From Sideroxyarcus emersonii (GTDB lineage: Bacteria; Pseudomonadota; Gammaproteobacteria; Burkholderiales; Gallionellaceae), in NCBI RefSeq assembly GCF_021654335.1, contig NZ_AP023423.1, positions 2,665,001 to 2,729,000 of the forward strand: a stretch of DNA of 64,000 nucleotides. Reading direction: 5' to 3'. Numbering within the stretch: position 1 is the stretch's first letter; every line of letters begins with the position of its first letter. The position numbers and the translations under genes are program-made. Shown piece after piece: positions 35,544 to 44,434 of the stretch. The notes below the pieces were generated by a model that was given only the letters and a program-made list of their open reading frames with translations, did not search any database and had not been told where the DNA came from.

Positions 35544-37631
35544 ATGGCAAAGACCTTCCCGACGCAAAACTTCCTCAACCGCGAATTAGGCCTGCTCGAA
35601 TTCAACCGGCGCGTGCTGGCGCAGGCAGAAGACGCGTCGGTGCCCTTGCTGGAGCGGCTGAGATACCTGTGCATCGTCAGCAGCAACCTGGACGAGTTCT
35701 TCGAGATCCGGGTCGCCGGACTGAAGGAACAGGCCAAGCTGGGCGGCCTCGCGGCCGGCCCCGACGGGCTGGAAGCAACCCAGATCCTCAAGCGCCTGTA
35801 TGCCCCGACGCACCAGCTGATCGCGCGGCAGTACCAGCTGTTCAACGAAGAACTGGTGCCGGCACTCGCGCAACAGGGCATCAAGTTCCTGCGCCGCACG
35901 CAATGGAACGAGGCACAGCAGGCCTGGGTGAAGGACTTCTTCATGCGCGAGGTAATGCCAGTGCTGACGCCGATCGGGCTCGATCCGGCGCATCCGTTCC
36001 CGCGCGTGCTCAACAAGAGCCTGAATTTCGCCGTCGAGCTGCAAGGCAAGGACGCCTTCGGGCGCAATTCGGCCAAGGCCATCGTGCAGGCGCCGCGCGT
36101 TTTGCCGCGCGCCATCCTGATGCCGCCGGAAATCTCCGGCTGCCCGTACGGTTTCGTGTTCCTCTCCTCCATCCTGCACGCGCATGTCGGCGAGCTGTTT
36201 GCTGGCATGGAAGTGCAAGGCTGTTACCAGTTCCGCGTGACCCGCAACAGCGATCTGTTCGTGGACGAGGAGGAAGTGAAGAACCTGCGCGTCAGCCTGC
36301 AGGGCGAATTGCCGCAACGCCACTTCGGCGATGCTGTGCGGCTGGAGGTCGCCGACAACTGCCCGCCCGCCATGTCGGAGTTCCTGCTGCAGCAGTTCGA
36401 ACTGAAGGCGGAAGACCTGTACAGCGTGAAAGGCCCGGTCAACCTGGTGCGCCTGATGCGCATCCCGGACCAGGTGGCGCGCGACGACCTCAAGTTCGCG
36501 CCTTTCGTGCCGGGCATGCCGGTTCTGCTGCAGAAAAAGGGCGCGGACATGTTCAAGGTGCTGCGCAAGAACGACGTGCTGCTGCACCATCCCTACCAGT
36601 CGTTCAAGCCGGTGATCGATTTCATCCAGCAGGCTGCCGCCGACCCGAACGTGGTGGCCATCAAACAGACGGTGTACCGCACCGGGGTCGATTCCGAACT
36701 GATGGAAGCGCTGATCGCCGCCGCGATGCGCGGCAAGGAAGTCACCGTGGTGGTGGAACTGCTGGCGCGCTTCGACGAGGAAGCCAACATCAACTGGGCC
36801 GGCCGCCTGGAAGAGGTGGGCGCGCATGTGGTGTACGGCGTGGTCGGGCACAAGACCCACGCCAAGATGCTGATGATCGTGCGGCGCGAGGACAACAAGC
36901 TGCGCCGTTATGTGCACCTGGGCACCGGCAACTATCATCCGCGCACTGCCAGGCTGTATACCGACTTCGGCCTGTTCACCAGCAACGAAGAGGTCTGTGC
37001 CGACGTGAACCAGGTGTTCATGCAGCTCACCGGCCTGGGCAAGGCGAGCAAGCTGAAACACCTGTGGCAATCGCCGTTCACCCTGCATACCAGCATACTG
37101 GATGCGATCCGCAACGAGACCCGGCTGGCCAAGGCCGGCAAGCGCGCCCACATCATCGCCAAGATGAATTCGCTGCTGGAGCCGGAGACCATCACCGCGC
37201 TGTATGAAGCCTCACAGGCCGGCGTGAAGATCGACCTCATCGTGCGCGGCGTGTGCGCCCTGCGGCCGGGTGTCGCCGGGCTGTCCGAGAACATCCACGT
37301 GATCTCCATCATCGGCCGGTTCCTCGAGCACACGCGCATATTCTATTTCCGCAACGACCTGGCGCACGATGTCTACCTGGCCAGCGCCGACTGGATGGAC
37401 CGCAATTTCTTCCGGCGCATCGAGGTGTGCTTCCCCGTGCTCGACGAGAAGCTCAAGAAGCGCGTGCTGGACGAGGGATTGAAGAGCTACCTGAAAGACA
37501 ATGTACAAGCGTGGGAGATGGACTGCAACGGCTTCTGGCATCGCAAGACGCCGGCCCGCGGCGCGGCATCCTGCGCCCAGAATCTGTTGCTGCAGGAGCT
37601 GGGACAACTGCAGGCAGTCGAGGAAGACTAA
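35544..37631 (+). CDS. ppk1: Polyphosphate kinase 1
   Basis: This encodes 695 aa. It polymerises the gamma phosphate of ATP into polyphosphate, via a phosphohistidine. The N domain is NRELGLLEFNRRVLAQAED. The catalytic His lies near 439 in KTHAKMLMIVRRE, with VHLGTGNYHPRTARLYTDFG following. The C-terminal HKD-like half ends around EMDCNGFW. The stop overlaps the convergent ribbon-helix-helix-like gene by 4 bases. sixA and pap follow, making a polyphosphate gene cluster. Confidence 0.98.
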   Translation: MAKTFPTQNFLNRELGLLEFNRRVLAQAEDASVPLLERLRYLCIVSSNLDEFFEIRVAGLKEQAKLGGLAAGPDGLEATQILKRLYAPTHQLIARQYQLFNEELVPALAQQGIKFLRRTQWNEAQQAWVKDFFMREVMPVLTPIGLDPAHPFPRVLNKSLNFAVELQGKDAFGRNSAKAIVQAPRVLPRAILMPPEISGCPYGFVFLSSILHAHVGELFAGMEVQGCYQFRVTRNSDLFVDEEEVKNLRVSLQGELPQRHFGDAVRLEVADNCPPAMSEFLLQQFELKAEDLYSVKGPVNLVRLMRIPDQVARDDLKFAPFVPGMPVLLQKKGADMFKVLRKNDVLLHHPYQSFKPVIDFIQQAAADPNVVAIKQTVYRTGVDSELMEALIAAAMRGKEVTVVVELLARFDEEANINWAGRLEEVGAHVVYGVVGHKTHAKMLMIVRREDNKLRRYVHLGTGNYHPRTARLYTDFGLFTSNEEVCADVNQVFMQLTGLGKASKLKHLWQSPFTLHTSILDAIRNETRLAKAGKRAHIIAKMNSLLEPETITALYEASQAGVKIDLIVRGVCALRPGVAGLSENIHVISIIGRFLEHTRIFYFRNDLAHDVYLASADWMDRNFFRRIEVCFPVLDEKLKKRVLDEGLKSYLKDNVQAWEMDCNGFWHRKTPARGAASCAQNLLLQELGQLQAVEED

Positions 37632-37969
37632 CCTTTCTTCGGGCGCCCGGTCTTGATCTTTTCCAGCCCGGAGATGGCGCGCTTCAATTGCGCGGCACTC
37701 ACCTTGTTCAGGGTCTGCAGGCTGGCGCGCAGCAATTCGCTCTTCTTCACATGCAGCCCGGCCTTGAGCGCCTTCTGCTTCAGCGCTGCAATCAATTCGT
37801 AATCGCTTTGCGGCATAGTGAAACTGTCGCGCACCACCTTCACCTTGGCGTCGGCTTTCTTTTCTTTTTTCTGTTTTCTCTCGGGCTTGGTGGCAGTCTT
37901 TGCCGGGACAGCTTTGCGGGCGACAGCAGGCTTCCTGGCAGCGGGTTTGCGCGGGGCGGTTCTGGTCAT
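37628..37969 (-). CDS. Lys/Ala-rich protein with ribbon-helix-helix-like C-terminal half
   Basis: This encodes 113 aa from ATG 37969, with GGGAG 6 bases upstream. The first 45 residues are a basic Ala/Lys/Pro-rich tail of histone H1-like composition (PRKPAARKPAVARK). The second half reads DSFTMPQSDYELIAALKQKALKAG then KKSELLRASLQTLNK, which fits a strand-helix-helix DNA-binding fold. It is convergent with ppk1 (4-base overlap) and divergent from sixA. A perfect short palindrome lies in its upstream region. A nucleoid or polyphosphate-linked regulator is plausible but inferred; I do not recognise a named family. Confidence 0.7.
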   Translation of the reverse strand: MTRTAPRKPAARKPAVARKAVPAKTATKPERKQKKEKKADAKVKVVRDSFTMPQSDYELIAALKQKALKAGLHVKKSELLRASLQTLNKVSAAQLKRAISGLEKIKTGRPKKG

Positions 37970-38003
37970 ATCGATCTCCCTGAGTGAGTGTGGCGAATTC
38001 AGT

Positions 38004-38016
38004 ATATACGGTATAT
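38004..38016. promoter_or_regulatory. Perfect 13-bp palindrome between divergent genes (candidate operator)
   Basis: ATATAC-G-GTATAT is an exact inverted repeat in the 87-base gap between the ribbon-helix-helix-like gene and sixA. It overlaps a TATACT -10-like hexamer on the minus strand (38001-38006). Autoregulation by the neighbouring gene product is inference. Confidence 0.45.
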
Positions 38017-38056
38017 CCTGCCATCCGATAGTGTAATAAACGGGAGAGCGGTGAAG

Positions 38057-38509
38057 ATGGAATTGATTCTGTGGCGACATGCCGAGGCTGCTGAAGGTGT
38101 TCCGGACAGCTCGCGTCCGCTCACCGACAAGGGGCGGCGGCAAGCCGAGCACATGGCCCGATTCCTCAACGAGCGCCTGCCGCAAGGAACGCGCATCTTG
38201 GTCAGTCCGGCGGTGCGGGCGCAGCAGACCGCCGCCGCACTCAACAAGGGTTTCATCACCGCACCCAACCTCGGCGTGCATGCCACCCCGCAAACGGCGA
38301 TCGCCACCGCCGGCTGGCCGATGGCTGGCGGCGCGGCCCTGCTGGTCGGGCATCAGCCCTGGATGGGCGAACTCGCCTCGCTGCTGATGACGGGACATGC
38401 TGATTACTGGAGCATCAAGAAGGGGGCCATCTGGTGGTTCAGCCGGCGTGAACGCGAAGGCGATTTCCAGACCGTATTGCGCCTCGTCATTGCACCGGAT
38501 CAACTGTAG
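38057..38509 (+). CDS. sixA: Phosphohistidine phosphatase SixA family (histidine phosphatase)
   Basis: This encodes 150 aa from ATG 38057 (MELILWRHAEA); a GTG two codons earlier is an alternative. The phosphoglycerate-mutase-type motif has Arg7-His8, with the second His in VGHQPWMGEL. SixA removes phosphate from phosphohistidine proteins. It lies 17 bases before pap and after ppk1, which itself uses a phosphohistidine; a functional link is only suggestive. Confidence 0.9.
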   Translation: MELILWRHAEAAEGVPDSSRPLTDKGRRQAEHMARFLNERLPQGTRILVSPAVRAQQTAAALNKGFITAPNLGVHATPQTAIATAGWPMAGGAALLVGHQPWMGELASLLMTGHADYWSIKKGAIWWFSRREREGDFQTVLRLVIAPDQL

Positions 38510-38526
38510 CTCTGAAAGGAGATGTC

Positions 38527-40017
38527 ATGTTTGAATCAGCCGAGCTCGGACACAAGATTGACAAGGCGACCTACGACAAGGAAGTGCCGAAGCTGCGCGA
38601 AGCGCTGCTGGATGCACAATTCGATCTGGCGGAGAAAGCGAGATTTCCGGTCATCATCCTGGTCGGCGGGGTGGACGGCGCGGGACGCGGCGAGACCGTG
38701 AACCTGCTGAACGAATGGATGGACCCGCGTTTCATCCAGACCCACGGCATGGGCGAACCCTCCGACGAAGAGATGGAGCGCCCCATGATGTGGCGCTTCT
38801 GGCGCGCCCTGCCGCCCAAGGGCAAGATCGGCGTGTTCCTCGGCTCATGGTACACGTGGCCGATCCTGAACCGGGCCATGGGCAGGACCAAGGCCGCCGA
38901 ACTCGACCAGAGCCTGGAGCGTGCCAAGCGCCTGGAGAAGATGCTGACCGACGAAGGCGCGCTCATCATCAAGTTCTGGCTGCACCTGTCCAAGGAGAAG
39001 CAGGAAGCCCGCCTGCGGGCGCTGGAGAAGAATCCCAAGACGCGCTGGCGCGTCACCAAACGCGACTGGGAACGCTTCAAGCGCTACGACAAGTTCCTCA
39101 CCATCCACGAGAGCGTCATCCGCCACACCAGCACCGCCGAATCGCCGTGGATCGTGGTCGAAGGTGCGGACGCGCGCTACCGTAGCCTGACCATCGGCAA
39201 GGTCATCCTGGAAGCGCTGCGCAAACGCCTGGCCGAGGCCGAGAAAAAGAAGGAGACGGCGATCCGCGCTGCACCGTTGTTGCCGCCCATCGACAAGCTG
39301 AACATCCTCGAGACGCTCGACCTCACCCAGAAGCTGGAGAAGAAGAAATTCGAGGCCGAGCTGGAAAAATACCAGGGCAAGCTGGCGCTGCTGACCCGGC
39401 ATGAGAAATTCAAGGACATCACCGTCATCGCGGTCTTCGAGGGCAACGATGCCGCCGGCAAGGGCGGCAGCATCCGCCGCATCGCCAGCGCGCTCGAAGC
39501 CCGCCAGTACCAGATTGTCCCCATCGCCGCGCCGACCGAGGAAGAGCGCGCGCAACCCTATCTGTGGCGCTTCTGGCGGCACATCCCGCGCAAGGGCCGC
39601 GTCACCATCTTCGACCGTTCATGGTACGGGCGCGTACTGGTCGAACGGGTGGAGAAGTTCTGTTCCGAGGCCGACTGGATGCGCGCCTACGGCGAGATCA
39701 ACGACTTCGAGGCACAACTGGTGCGCCACCAGACCGTGGTGGTGAAGTTCTGGCTGTCGATCAGCAAGGAAGAGCAGCTGCGCCGCTTCAAGGAACGCGA
39801 GAAGATCGGCTTCAAGCGCTTCAAGATCACCGAGGAGGATTGGCGCAACCGGGAAAAGTGGGATGCCTATGAACAGGCGGTCGGCGACATGGTCGACCGC
39901 ACCAGCACCGAGGCGGCACCGTGGACGCTGGTGGAAGCCAACGACAAGAACTTCGCCCGCATCAAGATACTCAAGACCTTGTGCCAGCGCATCGAAGCGG
40001 CCATGAAGCAGCTCTAG
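38527..40017 (+). CDS. pap: Polyphosphate:AMP phosphotransferase (two-domain PPK2)
   Basis: This encodes 496 aa with two PPK2 domains in tandem, the class II architecture that phosphorylates AMP to ADP from polyphosphate. The first P-loop is VGGVDGAGRGET at 46-57, and the second is FEGNDAAGKGGS near 303-314. The second copy also has the FDRSWYGRVLVERVE lid motif, while the first has FLGSWYTWPI and looks degenerate. AAAGGAG precedes the start. With ppk1 it can cycle phosphate between ATP, polyphosphate and ADP. Confidence 0.95.
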   Translation: MFESAELGHKIDKATYDKEVPKLREALLDAQFDLAEKARFPVIILVGGVDGAGRGETVNLLNEWMDPRFIQTHGMGEPSDEEMERPMMWRFWRALPPKGKIGVFLGSWYTWPILNRAMGRTKAAELDQSLERAKRLEKMLTDEGALIIKFWLHLSKEKQEARLRALEKNPKTRWRVTKRDWERFKRYDKFLTIHESVIRHTSTAESPWIVVEGADARYRSLTIGKVILEALRKRLAEAEKKKETAIRAAPLLPPIDKLNILETLDLTQKLEKKKFEAELEKYQGKLALLTRHEKFKDITVIAVFEGNDAAGKGGSIRRIASALEARQYQIVPIAAPTEEERAQPYLWRFWRHIPRKGRVTIFDRSWYGRVLVERVEKFCSEADWMRAYGEINDFEAQLVRHQTVVVKFWLSISKEEQLRRFKEREKIGFKRFKITEEDWRNREKWDAYEQAVGDMVDRTSTEAAPWTLVEANDKNFARIKILKTLCQRIEAAMKQL

Positions 40018-40026
40018 ACGTTGCGG

Positions 40027-40482
40027 TCAGTTGCAGAGCTCGCCCTCTTTCGGGTCGAACAGCCGCGCAAATTCGGTCGGGTGCCCGGTCAGGACCTTGA
40101 CGCAATCGCCCGCCTTGTAATGCTTGTAGCTCATCACCTCGATGCGCTCGCTGGTGTTCAGCGGCTGCACCGTGAAGCGGTTCGCGCCGTAAGCGACTTG
40201 CGGCGGTTCCTTGCGCCGGTCGCGCCCGCCCAGGCCGGTGCCCGCACCGATCATCATCCCGCCGAAACCGCCGCCGGTACCCACGCCGATGCCGATACCG
40301 AAGCCGACCCCGCTGTCGCCAGGCGGCAGCGTCTTGGCGGCTTCCTTGCGCTCCGCATCGGTGAACACATGCACATCCACCACCTTTGCCAGCTTCACGT
40401 AGCGCGTATCGTCTTCCAGTTTGGGCGTGCTCTGGCAGGCCGCCAGCAAGGGCAACAGCCCCAGGACCAATATCTTCTTCAT
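40027..40482 (-). CDS. Glycine-rich lipoprotein of unknown function
   Basis: This encodes 151 aa from ATG 40482 (MKKILVLGLLPLLAAC). The lipobox LLAAC gives lipidation at Cys16. A glycine-rich stretch near 68-97 (GFGIGIGVGTGGGFGGMMIG) resembles a glycine zipper that could insert in or pack against membranes. Two downstream cysteines (in AGDCVKV and the terminal ELCN) may pair. I do not recognise a named family. It ends the minus-strand run from pyrC. Confidence 0.75.
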   Translation of the reverse strand: MKKILVLGLLPLLAACQSTPKLEDDTRYVKLAKVVDVHVFTDAERKEAAKTLPPGDSGVGFGIGIGVGTGGGFGGMMIGAGTGLGGRDRRKEPPQVAYGANRFTVQPLNTSERIEVMSYKHYKAGDCVKVLTGHPTEFARLFDPKEGELCN

Positions 40483-40511
40483 CGTCTTTCTTTCATCGCA
40501 CTTGCACGACA

Positions 40512-40814
40512 TCAAGCCTGCTGCACCAGCACATAGGGCCTGACCACCACCGCCCAGACATCGGCATCGGCCTCATACCAAGCCAGCGCCTGCGCGTCGG
40601 GAACGCGGGCGAGCTGCCCCCTCTGCATCCATTCCAGCACCTGCGCCTTGTTGTCTTCGGAGATCTGGAACGCCACCTCGACCAGGTCGAGTTCGGCGCC
40701 GACCAGGATCGCCGAGCCGCTGGCAAAGAAGCGCTGCAATTCCTTCCACGCGATGCGCGCGGTCTCCAGATTCACGCTGGCGCGTTTGAAGTCTTGCGGG
40801 TTCAGGGTGGTCAT
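40512..40814 (-). CDS. DUF2288 domain protein
   Basis: This encodes 100 aa. The segments LNLETARIAWKELQRFFASG-like (here VNLETARIAWKEL), LDLVEVAFQISEDNKAQV and ALAWYEADADVWAVVVRPYVLVQ match DUF2288. Its function is unknown. The start overlaps the stop of the flavin reductase gene by 4 bases. Confidence 0.88.
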   Translation of the reverse strand: MTTLNPQDFKRASVNLETARIAWKELQRFFASGSAILVGAELDLVEVAFQISEDNKAQVLEWMQRGQLARVPDAQALAWYEADADVWAVVVRPYVLVQQA

Positions 40815-41356
40815 GTTCCGGTTTCTTGTTCCTTGATCGCCTGCATCAGGGCATCCAGCGAGGATCGCAATGCTTGCGCAATTTTAACATCCGCCATGAT
40901 GAAGTCCTCACTCACCTTATTGCTGAAAAGCTGCAATGTGACCGAAGCCGGTTCGACGACATTTGCCGTCATCATGGCCAGCGTTTCCTTCAGCAAGGCG
41001 GGCGCCCAGGTCGAACGCTCGAACAGGTTGATCAAGGCGACCGGCTTGTTCACGAACTCCCCGCTCGCCACCACCCAGTCCAGCGCATTCTTGAAAGCCC
41101 CCGGCAAGCCATGGGCATATTCCGGACAGGCGATCAGGACTCCGTCCGCATCCCGCAGCCGCCTGCGCAGATCGAGCACCGATGCCGCTTCCCGCCCTTC
41201 CAGGTCGGGATTGAAATGCGGCAGGTCAGCCAGCCCCTCGTAGATATGGATCTGCGCGTCATCCGGCGTGAGCGTAGCTGCCATCCGCAGCACAGCGCTG
41301 TTGAGCGAGGCGGCGCGCAGACTGCCCGAGATGGCAAGGAGCCGGTATTTCCGCAT
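40811..41356 (-). CDS. NADPH-dependent FMN reductase-like flavoprotein
   Basis: This encodes 181 aa. The flavodoxin-like fold starts LLAISGSLRAASLNSAVLR (FMN phosphate loop) and has IACPEYAHGLPGAFKNALDWV (the isoalloxazine loop). The family reduces quinones, chromate or azo dyes with NAD(P)H. It is coupled to the DUF2288 gene by a 4-base overlap and lies 24 bases after the gamma carbonic anhydrase gene. The substrate is unknown. Confidence 0.9.
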   Translation of the reverse strand: MRKYRLLAISGSLRAASLNSAVLRMAATLTPDDAQIHIYEGLADLPHFNPDLEGREAASVLDLRRRLRDADGVLIACPEYAHGLPGAFKNALDWVVASGEFVNKPVALINLFERSTWAPALLKETLAMMTANVVEPASVTLQLFSNKVSEDFIMADVKIAQALRSSLDALMQAIKEQETGT

Positions 41357-41380
41357 CGGCTTGACCGAACCGTGACCGCC

Positions 41381-41920
41381 CTAAAGCTCCGGGCCGATCA
41401 GGTAATTGTCTTTCACCCTCATGTAATGCTCGGCGGAATAGCGCAGGTAGGCGATCTCCTCTTTCGTCAGTGCGCGCACCGCCTTGGCCGGGCGGCCCAT
41501 GTAGAGCATGCCGCTCTCCAGCGTCTTGCCGGGCGAGACCAGGCTGCCGGCGCCGATCATCACATGGTCGGGGATCACCACATCGTCCATGATGATCGAG
41601 CCCATGCCGATCAGGCACTCGTTGCCAATGCGGCAGCCATGCACGATCACCGAATGGCCCACCGTCACGTAGTCGCCGATGATCAGCGGCGACCCTTCCG
41701 GCTTCTCCGGCACGTGGTGCGACACATGGCCCATGCTCAGGTCCTGAATGTTGGTCCCGCGCCCGATCACGATGCGGTTCACATCGCCGCGCAGCACCGC
41801 GTTGCACCAGATGGAGGCGTCATCACCGATCTTCACGTCGCCGATGACCTGGCAGGAAGGATGCAGATAGACGCGTTCGCCGAGGATGGGGGAGGTTTTT
41901 AGATATTGAGAGATAGGCAT
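41381..41920 (-). CDS. Gamma carbonic anhydrase family protein (YrdA/PaaY-like)
   Basis: This encodes 179 aa forming a left-handed beta helix of hexapeptide repeats (IGDDASIWCNAVLRGD, IGNECLIGMGSI). Conserved His residues that bind zinc are seen in MGHVSHHVPE and GHSVIVHGC. Whether it has carbonic anhydrase activity is unclear, as many YrdA-like proteins show little. It follows the NYN-LOTUS gene by 6 bases. Confidence 0.92.
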   Translation of the reverse strand: MPISQYLKTSPILGERVYLHPSCQVIGDVKIGDDASIWCNAVLRGDVNRIVIGRGTNIQDLSMGHVSHHVPEKPEGSPLIIGDYVTVGHSVIVHGCRIGNECLIGMGSIIMDDVVIPDHVMIGAGSLVSPGKTLESGMLYMGRPAKAVRALTKEEIAYLRYSAEHYMRVKDNYLIGPEL

Positions 41921-41926
41921 AATGAC

Positions 41927-42718
41927 TTATGTTGACTTACTCGTTTTCGATTTACGAACATCCCTTACAGAAACTCGTGGAGTGCCTTCGCCCGACATCT
42001 CAAACAATTCTGTCGCACTGACCAATTTACTAAATGTTGTATATCCGTAATTTCGTGGGTCAAATGATGCTTGATTGGAAATGTGATTACGAACCAATGA
42101 CAACAACGCCCATCCATCATCACCTTGCGCGGCATCAACAGCATTCCTCAATAAACTTACTAGACGAGTATCTTGGCGCAGTTTAGCTGGTGGTACCTTT
42201 ATCGGGGTTGCTGGTTTTGAAGGTGTTTCTGCCTGCAGGTTACCCGCAGCATCAACGGGAATCTCTTGACCTATTTTGTCCAAATCTAAAAATTGGGAAC
42301 AAGCATCTACAAAGGGCTCTGGAGTTTTGCTTGCACCAAAACCAAATACCTTTGCTCCGCGCTCCTTGATGTGTAAAACAAGCGGTGTGAAGTCGCTGTC
42401 TGAAGATACTATGGCAAATGCATCCGGTTTCTCCGTATACAGGAGGTGCATAGCATCAATGCACAAACTCATATCGGTAGCGTTCTTGCCTTTCGTGTAA
42501 TCAAACTGCTGCATAGGTCGAATAGCAAAAGGATGAAGTGCAGCTTCCCATCCTTTTAATTCCGTTTTTTTCCAATTGCCATAAGCCCTTCGAATATTCA
42601 CAACTCCCACCTTCGCAAGTTCGGCTAATACAACTTCGATTTTCGCTGCCGGGGAATTGTCAGCATCAATTAACAACGCGATACGTATTTCATGACGCAA
42701 ACTTCCTTCGTTGGTCAT
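41927..42718 (-). CDS. NYN domain (LabA-like) RNase with C-terminal OST-HTH/LOTUS domain
   Basis: This encodes 263 aa from ATG 42718, with GGAG 6 bases upstream; the start overlaps the pyrC stop by 4 bases. The N-terminal NYN (PIN-like) nuclease fold shows its acidic sites in ALLIDADN (Asp18, Asp20), [15 protein letters not shown] and [13 protein letters not shown] linker precedes an OST-HTH/LOTUS domain at about 180-250 ([17 protein letters not shown]...[13 protein letters not shown]), which binds RNA in other proteins. It is AT-richer than its neighbours, suggesting transfer, but is translationally coupled to pyrC. A single-strand RNA cleavage role is inference. Confidence 0.9.
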   Translation of the reverse strand: MTNEGSLRHEIRIALLIDADNSPAAKIEVVLAELAKVGVVNIRRAYGNWKKTELKGWEAALHPFAIRPMQQFDYTKGKNATDMSLCIDAMHLLYTEKPDAFAIVSSDSDFTPLVLHIKERGAKVFGFGASKTPEPFVDACSQFLDLDKIGQEIPVDAAGNLQAETPSKPATPIKVPPAKLRQDTRLVSLLRNAVDAAQGDDGWALLSLVRNHISNQASFDPRNYGYTTFSKLVSATELFEMSGEGTPRVSVRDVRKSKTSKST

Positions 42719-43746
42719 AACAGTCTCCACTCCATCTTCTCCCCCGCTCTCAGCGGCACGAGCCGATGCTCGCCAAATCCCACCGATGCAGGTACTTCCC
42801 ACTCTTCGCGGCGTAGCGTGATGGTCTCCTTGTTGCGCGGCAGGCCGTAGTAGTCGGCGCCATGGAAGCTGGCAAAAGCTTCCAGTTTGTCCAGCGCGCC
42901 TGCCGCTTCGAACGCTTCGGCATACAGCTCGATGGCGTTATGTGCGGTGTAGCAGCCGGCGCAGCCGCAGGCGTTCTCCTTGGTGTGCTGCGCGTGCGGG
43001 GCGCTGTCGGTGCCGAGGAAGAATTTCCTGCTGCCGCTGGTGGCGGCTTTCACCAGTGCTTCGCGGTGTGTTTCGCGTTTCAATATCGGCAGGCAGTAGA
43101 AGTGCGGGCGGATGCCGCCGACCAGCATGGCGTTGCGGTTGTACAGCAGGTGCTGCGGGGTGAGCGTGGCGGCGATGGTGTCGGGTGCGCTGGCGACGAA
43201 CTGCGCGGCGTCTTTGGTGGTGATGTGCTCGAACACCACGCGCAGGCCGGGCAGGTCTTTCAGCAGCGGTTGCATGACGCGCTCGATGAACACGGCCTCG
43301 CGGTCGAAGATGTCGATGTCGGGGCTGGTCACTTCGCCGTGCACCAGCAGCGGCATGCCGCAGCGCTGCATCTCTTCCAGCGCAGCGTAGGTCTTGCGCA
43401 GGTCGGTGACGCCCGCATCGGAGTTGGTGGTGGCCCCGGCCGGATAAAGCTTCACAGCATAGACGTAGCCCGTAAGTCTAGCGAGAGCAATTTCTGATGA
43501 TGGGGTGTTATCAGTAAGGTACAGCGTCATCAGCGGCTCGAACTTCATGCCTTGCGGCAGCGCTTTAAGAATGCGTTCGCGGTAGGCCACGGCCTGCGCG
43601 GTGGTGGTCACCGGCGGACGCAGGTTGGGCATGACGATGGCGCGGGCAAATTGCCGTGCGGTGTCGGGCAGCACCGAAGCCATCAGCGCTTCGTCGCGCA
43701 GGTGCAGGTGCCAATCGTCGGGACGGGTCAGGGTCAGTGTTTTCAT
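42715..43746 (-). CDS. pyrC: Dihydroorotase, class II (active)
   Basis: This encodes 343 aa from ATG 43746 ([18 protein letters not shown]); an ATG three codons earlier (43755) is equally open. It cyclises carbamoyl aspartate to dihydroorotate. Metal-binding HLHLRD at the N-terminus is intact, and the carboxylated-lysine region [25 protein letters not shown] and FEHITTKDA are present. This is the E. coli-type enzyme and supplies the activity that PyrC' (17359-18636) lacks. It is followed by the overlapping NYN-LOTUS gene. Confidence 0.97.
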   Translation of the reverse strand: MKTLTLTRPDDWHLHLRDEALMASVLPDTARQFARAIVMPNLRPPVTTTAQAVAYRERILKALPQGMKFEPLMTLYLTDNTPSSEIALARLTGYVYAVKLYPAGATTNSDAGVTDLRKTYAALEEMQRCGMPLLVHGEVTSPDIDIFDREAVFIERVMQPLLKDLPGLRVVFEHITTKDAAQFVASAPDTIAATLTPQHLLYNRNAMLVGGIRPHFYCLPILKRETHREALVKAATSGSRKFFLGTDSAPHAQHTKENACGCAGCYTAHNAIELYAEAFEAAGALDKLEAFASFHGADYYGLPRNKETITLRREEWEVPASVGFGEHRLVPLRAGEKMEWRLL

Positions 43747-43792
43747 GCCCTGCATTCTAACAGTTGGCAGGGCATGTGATTAAAGCGGGAAG

Positions 43793-44356
43793 CTACTTGC
43801 GGCCGGCAACCCATTGCGCGGTGGCTTCCGCCACCCGCTTGCCGAACTGCCTGGCAGTCTCCAGGTCGCCCGGCAGCATCTCGTCCGGCGAGGCGTCGGA
43901 CGGGGAAACCGACATCGCGCCGCCGAACGAACCGACGTAGTTCACGTCGTTGCGCTGTGCGGCCTTGCTGTTGGAAGGCATCATGCCGGTACCGACCCAG
44001 ATCATGCTGTGCTGCATGGCGAGGGTGAAGATGTAGTGCAGGGTGGAAAGCTTGTCGCCGTTCATGGTGGCGGAATTGGTGAAGCCGGCGGCGATCTTGT
44101 TCTTCCATTTCTGCGAGAACCACGGCTTGGACGAAGCGTCGGCGAATTTCTTGAACTGCCAGCTGACCATGCCCATGTAGGTCGGCGAGCCCATGATGAT
44201 GGCGTCGGCCGCATCCAGCGTCGCCCATTCTGCTTCGCTCAGGTTGCCTTCGGAACTGATCGCCATGAGTATCGCGTTGGCCCCTGTTGCCACGGCCTGC
44301 GCCTGTCTTGCTGTATGTCCGTAACCGCTGTGATAGACCACGACAATGTTTGGCAT
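43793..44356 (-). CDS. Flavodoxin-fold NAD(P)H:quinone oxidoreductase (WrbA-like)
   Basis: This encodes 187 aa from ATG 44356, with GGGAGGG upstream. The FMN-binding loop is VYHSGYGHTARQAQAVATGA, and GSPTYMGMVSWQFKKFAD is the flavin-contact loop. WrbA-type enzymes perform two-electron quinone reduction. It lies about 45 bases upstream of pyrC in the same direction and could be the first gene of that run. Confidence 0.85.
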   Translation of the reverse strand: MPNIVVVYHSGYGHTARQAQAVATGANAILMAISSEGNLSEAEWATLDAADAIIMGSPTYMGMVSWQFKKFADASSKPWFSQKWKNKIAAGFTNSATMNGDKLSTLHYIFTLAMQHSMIWVGTGMMPSNSKAAQRNDVNYVGSFGGAMSVSPSDASPDEMLPGDLETARQFGKRVAEATAQWVAGRK

Positions 44357-44434
44357 GTAGCCCTCCCCGAATAGTTGTTGGTGCGGCCAGCGTACCCACT
44401 TCATTCCTGGATGGCAACCGCGCGACAGGGTCGA

